Source: an uncultured Catenibacillus sp. (GTDB taxonomy: Bacteria > Bacillota > Clostridia > Lachnospirales > Lachnospiraceae). From it: 13,456 bases of DNA. A model generated the notes under the pieces. The model searched no databases and was not told the DNA's origin. It saw only the letters and a list, made by a program, of their open reading frames with translations. Made by a program: the position numbers and the translations under genes. Where the stretch lies: NCBI GenBank assembly GCA_934339005.1, contig CAKRHR010000065.1:1-13456 (forward strand), written 5' to 3'. This document shows, piece by piece, positions 1 to 6,530 of the stretch. Position 1 is the stretch's first letter, and every line of letters begins with the position of its first letter.

Positions 1-73
1 GCCTAGTGGCTCAGTTGGTTAGAGCGCCGCCCTGTCACGGCGGAGGTCGTCGGTTCGAGTCCGATCTGGGTCG
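1..73 (+). tRNA. tRNA-Asp (GUC), lacking its first base at the window edge
   Basis: This folds as a cloverleaf with anticodon GTC in the context CCTGTCACG, a D-arm with the AGTTGGTTAGA loop, and a T-arm with GTCGG/CCGAT around TTCGAGT. The 3' acceptor strand CTGGGTC (66-72) needs seven partners but only GCCTAG is present, so base 1 of the gene (probably G) lies just before the window. G73 is the discriminator base expected for tRNA-Asp. No CCA is encoded, so the tail must be added after transcription. Confidence 0.95.
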
Positions 74-135
74 TTTAGATACGAGAGTATCTGACGCAGA
101 CTAATTAAATATTGTTTTATTACTTTGCATTGTTT

Positions 136-208
136 GGGGTCTTAGCTCAGCTGGGAGAGCATCTGCCTTACAAGCAGAGGGTCACAGGTTCGAGCCCTGT
201 AGGCCCCA
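136..208 (+). tRNA. tRNA-Val (UAC)
   Basis: This is a complete 73-nt cloverleaf. The acceptor strands GGGGTCT and AGGCCCC pair across seven positions with one G-T wobble. The anticodon loop CTTACAA reads TAC, and the T-arm is ACAGG-TTCGAGC-CCTGT. The discriminator is A208 and no CCA is encoded. It sits 62 bp after tRNA-Asp and 6 bp before tRNA-Leu, so the three are probably one transcript that is then processed. Confidence 0.97.
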
Positions 209-214
209 CTCAAT

Positions 215-300
215 GCCGGCGTGGCGGAATTGGTAGACGCACAGGACTTAAAATCCTGCGGGCCTAATCGCCCGTACCGGTTCGATTCCGGTCGCCGGCA
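215..300 (+). tRNA. tRNA-Leu (UAA)
   Basis: This is an 86-nt class II tRNA with a long variable arm (GGGC/GCCC stem around 260-273). Acceptor strands GCCGGCG and CGCCGGC pair perfectly and the discriminator is A300. The anticodon loop CTTAAAA gives TAA. It lacks an encoded CCA. It is the last gene of the tRNA cluster and a terminator follows after a few bases. I found no second copy of its 3' end that would mark an integrated element. Confidence 0.97.
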
Positions 301-307
301 TTATCAA

Positions 308-340
308 AAAAAAGGATTAGGTAAAACCTAATCCTTTTTT
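308..340. terminator. Bidirectional rho-independent terminator after the tRNA cluster
   Basis: A perfect 9-bp stem, GGATTAGGT (314-322) with ACCTAATCC (326-334), has a 3-nt loop and is flanked by an A-run upstream and a T-run downstream. The flanks extend the stem and give a T-tract in both directions. It should end the tRNA transcript on the plus strand and could also stop transcription leaving the LysR gene on the minus strand, which ends about 120 bp away. Confidence 0.9.
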
Positions 341-459
341 ATTGCTTAAAATCTGCTTATTGAAAATTTGGAGATATTATCGAGATAATGATGGATTATG
401 AATAATGAAAGGATGGCAAAGCTTGAGGATTTAGCGCCTAAATGGTGAGCATAACTATA
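341..459. other. Short gene-free spacer between tRNA terminator and LysR gene
   Basis: No coding region is supported here. The only structure seen is a small inverted repeat, ATTTAG-CGC-CTAAAT (429-443), just past the LysR stop codon. It has no T-run in either direction, so I do not call it a terminator. Confidence 0.5.
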
Positions 460-1347
460 CTATCCAATATTCAAGTGGTCAATATCTTTACATAATGCAA
501 TAAAGGCTTTCATATTTTCTGTCAGAAATTTGTTTTTATGATAGATGATATTTAAATGACGCTTGAGAGGCTGTGTCAGTGTGACCTGACATACATTTCC
601 TGCTTTAATATCTTTTTGGACGAGCAGATAAGGCAGGACAGCAACACCAAGGCCTACAGAAACCGCTTTGACAATTGTCTGTGTACTTGTACTTTCCCAG
701 AATGGCTGAATATGAATATCCTGAAGCTCAAAATAGGCTTCAAGTATCTGGCGACCGGCACTGCCCGGTTCACGCATCAAAAATGGATATTGTGTCATAT
801 CTGCAAGAGTAATTTCACCAGTAAACAGTAATGGATGATTCGGTGGTACAATGGCGCAAAGTTCATCCTCCATAAATGGCACAGATACGATATCTGTTTG
901 TTCAGGCTGTGCTTCGATGAGTGCTATGTCAATCTTGTTTTCAAGAATCAATTGCTCAATGGATGCGGATTGTTTAACAATAACTTTAATTTCCAGATTT
1001 GGATATTGTTGTTCATAGGATTTGATGATTAACGGCAGAATATGTGTACCGATCGTAATACTTGCTCCAATTCTTAATATCCCCATAGAATCCCAGTTCT
1101 TTATGGTTTGTTCCATTTCGTTAAAAAGCGAAACGATATGCAGTGCATAATTGTAAAAAGCCTTGCCGCTTTCAGTTGGACGAATCCCTCTGCCGATGCG
1201 ATCAAACAGACCAATACCATAATAGTTTTCTAATTCTTTAATAGCCTGACTGACTGAAGGCTGCGCGAGATGCAGCGCAGTAGCTGCTTTTGTGATGCTG
1301 CCTGCTTCATAAACTGCTACAAAAATTATCATATGCCGTAATGTCAC
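460..1347 (-). CDS. LysR-family transcriptional regulator
   Basis: This is a predicted DNA-binding regulator of about 295 aa, the usual LysR length. The N-terminal winged helix-turn-helix covers roughly residues 4-61 (TLRHMIIFVAVYEAGSITKA, then AQPSVSQAIKELE and LFDRIGRGIRPTESG). The effector-binding domain follows from about residue 80. I chose the GTG at 1347 as the start: AAAGGG (1361-1356) lies 8 nt upstream, and the protein then opens directly into the LysR helix (VTLRH). A longer version starting at a TTG (1383) has no ribosome binding site. The gene is divergent from the CHR transporter pair, and LysR proteins commonly control a divergent neighbour, so that pair is the likely target (inference). 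The effector is unknown. The stop is TAG at 460-462. Confidence 0.9.
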   Translation of the reverse strand: MTLRHMIIFVAVYEAGSITKAATALHLAQPSVSQAIKELENYYGIGLFDRIGRGIRPTESGKAFYNYALHIVSLFNEMEQTIKNWDSMGILRIGASITIGTHILPLIIKSYEQQYPNLEIKVIVKQSASIEQLILENKIDIALIEAQPEQTDIVSVPFMEDELCAIVPPNHPLLFTGEITLADMTQYPFLMREPGSAGRQILEAYFELQDIHIQPFWESTSTQTIVKAVSVGLGVAVLPYLLVQKDIKAGNVCQVTLTQPLKRHLNIIYHKNKFLTENMKAFIALCKDIDHLNIG

Positions 1348-1398
1348 ACTACCAACCCTTTCTATAGTTCTTCTGATACTCAATCATAGTAAAAATAT

Positions 1399-1427
1399 AT
1401 TATAGTGAATCTTCTAAATTTTGAAAA
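1399..1427 (-). promoter_or_regulatory. Candidate sigma-A promoter for the LysR gene
   Basis: On the minus strand a perfect -10 TATAAT (1404-1399) is preceded, with a 17-bp spacer, by TTTTCA (1427-1422), which matches four of six -35 bases. This would start transcription near 1392, about 45 nt before the GTG start. It is prediction only. Confidence 0.5.
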
Positions 1428-1593
1428 GACAATATAGAGTAAATATTTAGTAGAATATTTTTCAACTTAGTGTTTATATAGAATGATACGAGTTCCAAAA
1501 GTAAATTCAACCATTCATTGATTTATACGTATTGCTACATTGTTTCGCAATTCAATAGCTTATCATAGCATTAATATATAATAAAACACCTAT

Positions 1594-1612
1594 CTATTTA
1601 ATAGAATAATAG
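1594..1612. promoter_or_regulatory. Small palindrome next to the CHR-pair -35 element
   Basis: CTATT-T-AATAG (1594-1604) is followed by a second AATAG at 1608-1612, ending 4 bp before the -35 box. This position fits an activator or repressor site, and the divergent LysR protein is the obvious candidate. The region is very AT-rich, so chance is possible. Confidence 0.25.
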
Positions 1613-1615
1613 TAT

Positions 1616-1644
1616 TTTACATATATGTCAAGCTGTCGTATAAT
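1616..1644 (+). promoter_or_regulatory. Sigma-A promoter of the CHR transporter operon
   Basis: TTTACA (1616-1621) and TATAAT (1639-1644) are separated by exactly 17 bp, which is one mismatch from the full consensus. The predicted start near 1651 leaves a leader of about 30 nt containing AGGAGG. With the LysR promoter it fills a roughly 330-bp divergent regulatory region (1348-1681) in which I see no gene. Confidence 0.75.
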
Positions 1645-1681
1645 AGCTTCAGTAAGTTAAAAACGTGCAAGGAGGATGAAA

Positions 1682-2401
1682 ATGTTATCAGGTGGTACAA
1701 AGCGAAATGAAGATACAGCAAATACGACAAATGAAAGTATAGCAAACGAAAATACAACAAACCAAAATATAACAAATAAAAATTCATTAGAAGAAAACGA
1801 AAATCAAATCGAAACAAAGCATCAAGTCAGCAAAGGCAAAATCCTATGGAAAATCTTTATCTCTACGTTATATTTAAGTGCCTTTACATTTGGTGGTGGG
1901 TATGTCATTGTGACGTTGATGAAGAAAAAATTTGTCGATGATTATCACTGGATTGAAGAAAATGAAATGTTAGATTTGGTGGCGATTGCGCAGTCTTCAC
2001 CGGGAGCTATTGCCGTGAATGGTGCAATTGTTGTTGGTTATAAGCTGGCTGGGCTGTTTGGAACCTTTGTGGCGATTATTGGAACAGTGATTCCGCCATT
2101 TGTAATTATTTCTGTGATTTCCGTTTGTTATAATGTATTTCGTAGCAACTATTATGTAGCACAATTACTTGAGGGCATGCAGGCGGGTGTCGGTGCGGTG
2201 ATTGCATCCGTTACATATGAGATGGGTGCTGGTATTGTGAAGGATAAGCAGGCTGCTTCTATTGTAATTATGATTGGGGCATTTATTGCAGCATGTGTTT
2301 TTAATATTAATGTTATTTTCATTGTCATTGCATGCGGACTGATTGGTGTTGTACGGACATGCATTACAAATGCACAGATGAAGCGGAGGACAGACAAATG
2401 A
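1682..2401 (+). CDS. Short-chain CHR family (chromate transporter-like) membrane protein, first subunit
   Basis: This is a predicted 239-aa inner-membrane protein of the CHR family, which exports chromate in characterised cases. Short CHR proteins act as pairs of half-length subunits, as here. The signature is visible: SAFTFGGGYVIVTLM in the first membrane segment, then QSSPGAIAVNGAIVVGYK, the CHR proline-glycine motif, followed by several hydrophobic helices. I chose the ATG at 1682 because GGAGG (1671-1675) lies 6 nt before it. The ATG at 1676 directly abuts the ribosome binding site and is less likely. The first ~50 residues are hydrophilic, rich in Asn, Thr and Glu, and include four tandem pentapeptide units, which is unusual for the family. 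The gene overlaps its partner by 4 nt. Actual substrate is unproven: chromate or another oxyanion. Confidence 0.88.
   Translation: MLSGGTKRNEDTANTTNESIANENTTNQNITNKNSLEENENQIETKHQVSKGKILWKIFISTLYLSAFTFGGGYVIVTLMKKKFVDDYHWIEENEMLDLVAIAQSSPGAIAVNGAIVVGYKLAGLFGTFVAIIGTVIPPFVIISVISVCYNVFRSNYYVAQLLEGMQAGVGAVIASVTYEMGAGIVKDKQAASIVIMIGAFIAACVFNINVIFIVIACGLIGVVRTCITNAQMKRRTDK
1724..1783 (+). repeat. Four tandem 15-nt units coding for pentapeptides
   Basis: Within the N-terminal tail of the first CHR protein, residues 15-34 read TTNES, IANEN, TTNQN and ITNKN. These are four consecutive five-codon units with the pattern (T/I)-(T/A)-N-x-(N/S). The DNA units are imperfect copies of each other, consistent with slippage or duplication in a disordered cytoplasmic tail. 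Confidence 0.75.
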
Positions 2402-2970
2402 TATATCTTCAGTTATTCTTGAGTTTTTTACAGGTAGGTTTGTTTAGTTTTGGTGGTGGCTATGCAGCTATGCCGTTGATTCAGGGACAGGTTGTTACAA
2501 CCCACGGCTGGCTCAGTATGACAGAATTTACAGATTTAATTACAATTTCTCAGATGACACCGGGACCGATTGCAGTCAACTCAGCAACATTCGTTGGTAT
2601 TAAAATTGCAGGTATTCCGGGGGCGTTAGTTGCAACACTAGGGTGTATATTGCCATCTTGTATTATTGTTACGTTGATTGCAAAATTATATTTGAAATAT
2701 CGTAATATGGCGATATTGCAGGGCGTGCTTGGTTCATTGCGCCCGGCAGTGGTGGCGATGATTGCTTCTGCCGGCATTTCCATTTTAATCAGTGCCTTTT
2801 GGGGTAGTGCAGCATCCATTGTGTTTACTGACACAAGATGGACGCTGGTTGTTATTTTTGTAATTTGTGTATTTTTGCTGCGTAAAGTGAAAATGAATCC
2901 AATATGGGTCATGGTACTGGCAGGTGTCATGAAAGTAGCTGCATCATTGATATCTCGGTATTTGTTTTAA
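2398..2970 (+). CDS. Short-chain CHR family (chromate transporter-like) membrane protein, second subunit
   Basis: This is a 190-aa partner of the preceding CHR protein. It begins MIYLQLFLSFLQVGLFSFGGGYAAMPLI, the family's FGGGY motif in the first helix. MTPGPIAVNSATFVGIKIAG, the PGP-x-AVN motif, follows, with hydrophobic helices to the C-terminus. The start is the ATG at 2398, with GGAGG (2385-2389) 8 nt upstream. The ATG overlaps the TGA stop of the first gene (ATGA), so translation is coupled and the two proteins are probably made in equal amounts. A longer reading from 2332 would overlap the upstream gene by 70 nt and adds an unrelated leader, so I reject it. I see no clear terminator after the gene. 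Confidence 0.88.
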   Translation: MIYLQLFLSFLQVGLFSFGGGYAAMPLIQGQVVTTHGWLSMTEFTDLITISQMTPGPIAVNSATFVGIKIAGIPGALVATLGCILPSCIIVTLIAKLYLKYRNMAILQGVLGSLRPAVVAMIASAGISILISAFWGSAASIVFTDTRWTLVVIFVICVFLLRKVKMNPIWVMVLAGVMKVAASLISRYLF

Positions 2971-3130
2971 GCAAATGTTAGTTTTAATAAGTACTTCTAT
3001 ATCAATGTTGTCAGGATAATCTATGTCAGACATTAAAGTTGAAAAACATGTAAATATTCATTAAAAAAATACACTTCCACATCGAATTAGAAATCCCAAT
3101 TAGTCACATAAATCTAAACAAGGCACAATC

Positions 3131-3160
3131 ATCTTAAAAATTAAATATATTTTTTAAGAT
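3131..3160. promoter_or_regulatory. Operator-like inverted repeat, copy 1 (ATCTTAA-N16-TTAAGAT)
   Basis: ATCTTAA (3131-3137) and TTAAGAT (3154-3160) are perfect inverse copies separated by 16 bp. In this copy the symmetry extends to 11 bp per arm (CATCTTAAAAA at 3130-3140 with TTTTTAAGATG at 3151-3161). No T-run follows, so it is not a good terminator. The same 7-bp arms with the same spacer length recur at 11591-11620 before the second deglycosidase unit. The right arm ends 103 bp before the predicted -10 here and 104 bp before it there. The AraC-GH39 proteins encoded between the two units are the natural candidates to bind it (inference). Confidence 0.6.
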
Positions 3161-3241
3161 GAATAAAAAAGATATTTATGATTTTTTCAAAAAGTTAAAA
3201 ATGAGTGAGAAAATAAGGCGAAAAACAGATATGATATAGGT

Positions 3242-3280
3242 ATGATTTACAATTGGGCTCATTTATAATAAATTCATCAA
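3242..3280 (+). promoter_or_regulatory. Promoter of deglycosidase operon 1
   Basis: A perfect -10 TATAAT (3264-3269) has only a poor -35 (ATGATT, 3242-3247, 16-bp spacer), as expected for a promoter that needs an activator. The -10 is followed by N5-CATCAA (3275-3280), exactly as at the second unit. Transcription should start near 3276, giving a leader of about 118 nt. Confidence 0.55.
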
Positions 3281-3281
3281 A

Positions 3282-3369
3282 GTTTGAATTCATATTATTT
3301 ATCAAAAAAGAGGCGTTTTCATTTTGTTTTTGTGCATTATAGACAAGATGATGCCATTGTAATTCAAAC
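3282..3369 (+). repeat. Long-range inverted repeat in the leader of operon 1
   Basis: GTTTGAATT (3282-3290) is perfectly complementary to AATTCAAAC (3361-3369), and the stem can be extended by two pairs across a one-base bulge. It would close a 70-nt loop ending 11 nt before the ribosome binding site. It could be a leader structure or a DNA site. I recognise no known riboswitch in it. Confidence 0.35.
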
Positions 3370-3394
3370 ATTTATTTTCAGGAGGAAAAATCAA

Positions 3395-4498
3395 ATGGGA
3401 AAAGTAAAAATCGGTATTGTTGGTTGCGGTGGTATCGCAAACCAGAAACATCTGCCATCATTGACAGCATGCAGCGACAGAGCTGAGATTATTGCATTCT
3501 GCGATATCATCGAAGAAAGAGCGGTAGCTGCAAAAGAAAAGTACGGTACACCAGACGCTAAAGTATATACAGACTACAAAGAGATGATGAAGAACGAAGA
3601 CATCGAAGTTGTACATGTATGTACACCTAACGTTGCACACTGCCCAATCACAGTTGCAGCTTTTGAAGCCGGAAAACATGTTCTGTGTGAAAAACCTATG
3701 GCTCATAACACAGAAGATGCTCAGAAGATGATCGATGCATGGAAAAAATCAGGTAAGAAATTTACAATTGGTTACCAGAACCGTTTTCGCGATGATACAC
3801 AGACACTTCATGCTTCCTGTGAAGCTGGTGAACTTGGTGAAGTTTATTTCGCAAAAGCACACGCTATCAGAAGAAGAGCAGTGCCTACATGGGGTGTATT
3901 CCCTAACAAAGCCCTTCAGGGTGGCGGTCCTTTGATTGATATCGGTACACATGCACTGGATCTCACTCTTTGGATGATGGACAACTACAAACCTGTATCA
4001 GTTATGGGTCAGGTATTCTATAAACTCGGACGTCAGGCTGATGGCCCTGCTGGTAACGTATTTGGACCATGGGATCCGGAAACATTCGAAGTAGAAGATT
4101 CAGCTTTCGGTCTGATTAAATTTGAAAATGGTGCAACAGTATACCTTGAAGCGTCATGGGCATTGAATGTACTTAAATCTATGGAAGCTTCCACAACACT
4201 TTGCGGTACAAAAGCAGGTGCTGAAATTCACCATGGTATCAGCTATCCAAAAGATGAACTGATTTACAATACAGTTGAACATAACCAGTTAATGGAAAAG
4301 ACAATTTCTCCTGCAGGTGTTGTTGACTTCTTCGAAGGTGGCACATCACAGGAAGCTGTTCGTGAAGCAGACCAGTGGTTAAATGCAATCATCAATGATA
4401 CAGAGCCACTTGTAAAACCTGAACAGGCATTTGTTGTTACACAGATTCTTGAAGCTATTTACAAATCTGCTGAAACAGGTGAAATGATTAAATTATAA
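3395..4498 (+). CDS. Gfo/Idh/MocA-family NAD(P)-dependent oxidoreductase (probable glycoside 3-dehydrogenase)
   Basis: This 367-aa cytoplasmic oxidoreductase probably oxidises a hydroxyl of a glycoside, most likely C3 of the sugar, to a ketone. The N-terminal Rossmann fold shows the nucleotide-binding loop GIVGCGGIA (residues 7-15). The family's EKP motif is at 99-101 (catalytic Lys100), and GGGPLIDIGTHALDL (176-190) carries the Asp182 and His186 expected of the active site. The C-terminal alpha/beta domain is complete. The start at 3395 has GGAGG 9 nt upstream. It is the first gene of an operon with a small subunit and a TIM barrel. That order matches C-glycoside deglycosidase clusters, where the Gfo/Idh/MocA protein (DgpA in strain PUE) makes the 3-oxo-glycoside that the lyase needs. 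The family is clear from motifs; the substrate is inference from context. Confidence 0.88.
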   Translation: MGKVKIGIVGCGGIANQKHLPSLTACSDRAEIIAFCDIIEERAVAAKEKYGTPDAKVYTDYKEMMKNEDIEVVHVCTPNVAHCPITVAAFEAGKHVLCEKPMAHNTEDAQKMIDAWKKSGKKFTIGYQNRFRDDTQTLHASCEAGELGEVYFAKAHAIRRRAVPTWGVFPNKALQGGGPLIDIGTHALDLTLWMMDNYKPVSVMGQVFYKLGRQADGPAGNVFGPWDPETFEVEDSAFGLIKFENGATVYLEASWALNVLKSMEASTTLCGTKAGAEIHHGISYPKDELIYNTVEHNQLMEKTISPAGVVDFFEGGTSQEAVREADQWLNAIINDTEPLVKPEQAFVVTQILEAIYKSAETGEMIKL

Positions 4499-4518
4499 AG
4501 AAGAAGGGAAGAAATATA

Positions 4519-4914
4519 ATGGCTGCAAGACAGATTTATAATCCGGACGGATTTAAAAATATTGAACAGGATGGCAAAGTCATCGGATATGAGTTTCAGT
4601 TTAAAGCTCAGTATTACCGTGGTATCACATTATCAATCATTCGTGATATTCAGGTGAATGTTGATGGTGAAGATGCTGCAAGAGAAGATATTCGCATGAC
4701 AGTCAATGGAGAAACATTTACTCTCGAAGAAATGCGTACAGTAGTTGATTCCGATTATCGTTGGGAATTTGGTGACTATGCAACAGTTTCTGTAATGAAA
4801 GAGGGCGGACTTTCTAAAGGTCAGCATCATATTAAGGCTCTGCAAAAGATTGCACCGTCTTATATGCCTTTTATGATAGAAGCAGTATGTGAAGCAGATT
4901 TCGTGATTGAATAA
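4519..4914 (+). CDS. DUF6379-like small (beta) subunit of a C-glycoside deglycosidase
   Basis: This is a 131-aa protein resembling the beta subunit of C-glycoside deglycosidases, which packs on the TIM-barrel subunit and helps to shape the active site. Features shared with the second copy in this window are YRGITLS (38-44 region), a central VDGED/VNGETF stretch, FGDYATVSVMKEGGLSKGQHHI, and SYMPF near the end. There is no signal peptide or membrane segment. It lies 20 nt after the oxidoreductase, with AGAAGGG before the ATG at 4519, and 13 nt before the TIM-barrel gene, so the two subunits should be co-translated. It lacks the Gly/Ala-rich C-terminal insertion of the second copy. The assignment rests on recall of the family and gene order, not a search. 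Confidence 0.75.
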   Translation: MAARQIYNPDGFKNIEQDGKVIGYEFQFKAQYYRGITLSIIRDIQVNVDGEDAAREDIRMTVNGETFTLEEMRTVVDSDYRWEFGDYATVSVMKEGGLSKGQHHIKALQKIAPSYMPFMIEAVCEADFVIE

Positions 4915-4927
4915 GGAGGAACTTGAC

Positions 4928-5983
4928 ATGAGTTACGATATTAAAAGAAGTGTTTCTTTATATAGTTATCAGGATGAATACTATGATGGAAAACTTGATC
5001 TGGAGGGATGCCTGAGAGAAACTGCAAAGACAGGTGCTACTGGTGTTGAACTTCTGGCTGAACAGATGATTCGCAGATTCCCATTACCTATTGAAACACA
5101 GGAATTTAGAGATCAGTGGTTTGAATGGTTGAAAAAATATGGTCTTGAACCTTCCTGCTATGATGCATTCCTTGAAAATAAGATTTATGATAACCGTACA
5201 TTATCTCTTGGTGAACAGGTGAATATGATGTGCAGAGATATCCGTCTTGCATCATTACTTGGTTTCAAGAATCTTCGTACATTGGTTTCTACACCTATGG
5301 ACGTTATTGAAGGCAGCCTGGAATACGCTGAAAAGATGGATGTTAAGATTGGTCTTGAAGTACATGCACCATTCTCATTAAACTCAGGCTGGGCTGATGG
5401 TTATATGGAAATGATCAATCGTACAGGCACAAAATACTTTGGTTTCATTCCTGATATGGGTATTTTCTGTAAGAATATTCCTGATGTTGTCAGAGATAAA
5501 GCTCGCAGAATGGGCGCTAAAGAAGAATGCATCAAGATTGTTGATGATGCATATGCACAGAGATTGGCTAAAGGCTTCACAAAGATTAAATATGACCTTA
5601 ACCTTGGTAAAGCAAATATGGAATATCGTATGGCAAACGGCATGGGCGAAATGATGGCAGCTCTTGAAAAAGCCGGTGCAGGCGCAGGCGATATGTGGTA
5701 TGGTAACACATCATTTACATATTCTTGGTCAGAACCACAGGATCTGATTGATAATATCGATTACATTTTCCATACACATGCTAAATTCTACAATGTTCAT
5801 GAAGACTATGTAGAAACAGCAGTAGCAATTCCAGAAGTTGTTGAAGCATTCAAGAAAGCCGGATACAAAGGCTTCTTAAGCTCAGAATACGAAGGTGGCG
5901 AACACTTAAGAGATGTTGGCGTTGACAGTATCGAACAGGTTCGTCGTCATCAGGAAGCTATGCGTCGCGCGATCGAAGGCTAA
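4928..5983 (+). CDS. Xylose-isomerase-like TIM barrel, alpha subunit of a C-glycoside deglycosidase
   Basis: This 351-aa sugar-phosphate isomerase/epimerase-type TIM barrel is the probable catalytic subunit that cleaves the bond between a 3-oxo-sugar and its aglycone. A metal-binding quartet can be proposed from the barrel strand ends: Glu144 (GLEVHAP), Asp176 (FIPDMGIF), His282 (FHTHAKFYN) and Glu320 (LSSEYEGG). His146 in the ExH motif is a likely general base. The N-terminus KRSVSLYSYQ is shared with the second copy. A Gly/Ala-rich loop KAGAGAGDMWYG lies near 248-259. I chose the ATG at 4928 (GGAGG at 4915-4919, 8 nt spacing). A TTG start at 4907 would overlap the upstream gene. True xylose isomerase is unlikely given length, motifs and neighbours; a 3-oxo-O-glycoside lyase remains possible. 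Confidence 0.82.
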   Translation: MSYDIKRSVSLYSYQDEYYDGKLDLEGCLRETAKTGATGVELLAEQMIRRFPLPIETQEFRDQWFEWLKKYGLEPSCYDAFLENKIYDNRTLSLGEQVNMMCRDIRLASLLGFKNLRTLVSTPMDVIEGSLEYAEKMDVKIGLEVHAPFSLNSGWADGYMEMINRTGTKYFGFIPDMGIFCKNIPDVVRDKARRMGAKEECIKIVDDAYAQRLAKGFTKIKYDLNLGKANMEYRMANGMGEMMAALEKAGAGAGDMWYGNTSFTYSWSEPQDLIDNIDYIFHTHAKFYNVHEDYVETAVAIPEVVEAFKKAGYKGFLSSEYEGGEHLRDVGVDSIEQVRRHQEAMRRAIEG

Positions 5984-6047
5984 TAGCTGGATTTGTAATT
6001 TAATAAATTTGAAATTATGAATTTTGAAATCCTTGGAGGGATTTGAA

Positions 6048-6383
6048 ATGACGAACAAAGAAGTCATAGAAAAAATGTATGAAGAATTTTTCAACGCGCA
6101 TGATATTGATGCAGCATTGAAATATGTGCGTGAGGATTACATTCAACATAACCCAGGTGTTGGTCAGGGCAGAGCAGCATTGATGGAAGGTTTCTCGAAG
6201 AAATTTGAAGTTGAACCTACATTCAAGCTTGAAATCCAGAAAATCATCTGTGAAGATGACATGGTTGCTGTTTACCTGAAAAATGTTGATCCTGAAGGCA
6301 AGACAAAATGCCGTGTTGTAGATATCTACAGAATGCAGGATGGCAAACTTGCTGAACATTGGGATGTACTTCAGCCTTGTTAA
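6048..6383 (+). CDS. SnoaL-like / NTF2-fold protein
   Basis: This 111-aa protein belongs to the predicted SnoaL-like aldol-condensation/polyketide-cyclase group (COG4922 type). Visible features are MYEEFFNAHDIDAALKYV at the N-terminus, YIQHNPGVGQGRAALMEGF, and VDIYRMQDGKLAEHWDVLQP at the C-terminus, which form the cone-shaped NTF2 pocket with a conserved His/Asp pair. The ATG at 6048 has GGAGGG (6035-6040) 7 nt upstream; a longer reading from 6024 has none. It is the last gene of the operon, 64 bp after the TIM barrel. Its reaction is unknown. Because the lyase step in known systems gives an unsaturated 3-oxo-sugar, a role in hydrating or isomerising that product is plausible, but action on the aglycone is equally possible. 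Confidence 0.82.
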   Translation: MTNKEVIEKMYEEFFNAHDIDAALKYVREDYIQHNPGVGQGRAALMEGFSKKFEVEPTFKLEIQKIICEDDMVAVYLKNVDPEGKTKCRVVDIYRMQDGKLAEHWDVLQPC

Positions 6384-6447
6384 TAGAAATATGACGTATT
6401 GTTGAACATATGACCATATTCAAAGAGATAAACTAAAATTGATTTAT

Positions 6448-6514
6448 AAAAAACCTCATTTACGAGAGAATCAGAAATTTACAATATTTTGATTCTCAGT
6501 AAGTGAGGTTTTTT
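6448..6514. terminator. Long bidirectional terminator between convergent transcription units
   Basis: The outer arms AAAAAACCTCA (6448-6458) and TGAGGTTTTTT (6504-6514) pair over 11 bp. The stem continues with TTTAC/GTAAG (one wobble), a small internal bulge, and a perfect inner GAGAATCA (6466-6473)/TGATTCTC (6490-6497). A- and T-runs at both outer ends make it work in both directions. It lies between operon 1 (plus) and the 805-aa regulator (minus), which converge here. Confidence 0.92.
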
Positions 6515-6530
6515 AATAAATAGAGATATG

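Larger units (their letters stand above)
2971..3394. other. 424-bp regulatory intergenic region before deglycosidase operon 1
   Basis: No gene is supported here. The stretch holds, in order, a weak region downstream of the CHR pair, the ATCTTAA-N16-TTAAGAT inverted repeat, a -10 element, and a leader of about 118 nt with a long-range inverted repeat and the ribosome binding site GGAGG (3381-3385). An in-frame upstream extension of the oxidoreductase from a TTG at 3284 has no ribosome binding site. Confidence 0.6.

Noticed and set aside
215..340. tRNA-Leu 3' end as attachment site of a genomic island carrying the downstream genes
   Set aside because: No integrase, transposase or second copy of the tRNA 3' end is visible in the window.
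556..1032. Plus-strand open frames inside the LysR gene
   Set aside because: They lie opposite a clear LysR coding region, have no family resemblance and no ribosome binding sites.
3131..3160. Terminator for the CHR transporter pair
   Set aside because: The stem is nearly all A-T, no T-run follows, and the same arms recur upstream of the other operon where there is no upstream gene to terminate. An operator explains both copies better.
3284..3394. N-terminal extension of the Gfo/Idh/MocA protein from a TTG
   Set aside because: It has no ribosome binding site and overlaps the leader inverted repeat. The ATG at 3395 has GGAGG at 9 nt and starts directly at the Rossmann fold.
4928..5983. True xylose isomerase or hexulose epimerase
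   Set aside because: The metal ligands fit the broad superfamily, but the flanking small subunit and dehydrogenase, the length and the paired organisation fit the deglycosidase alpha subunit better.
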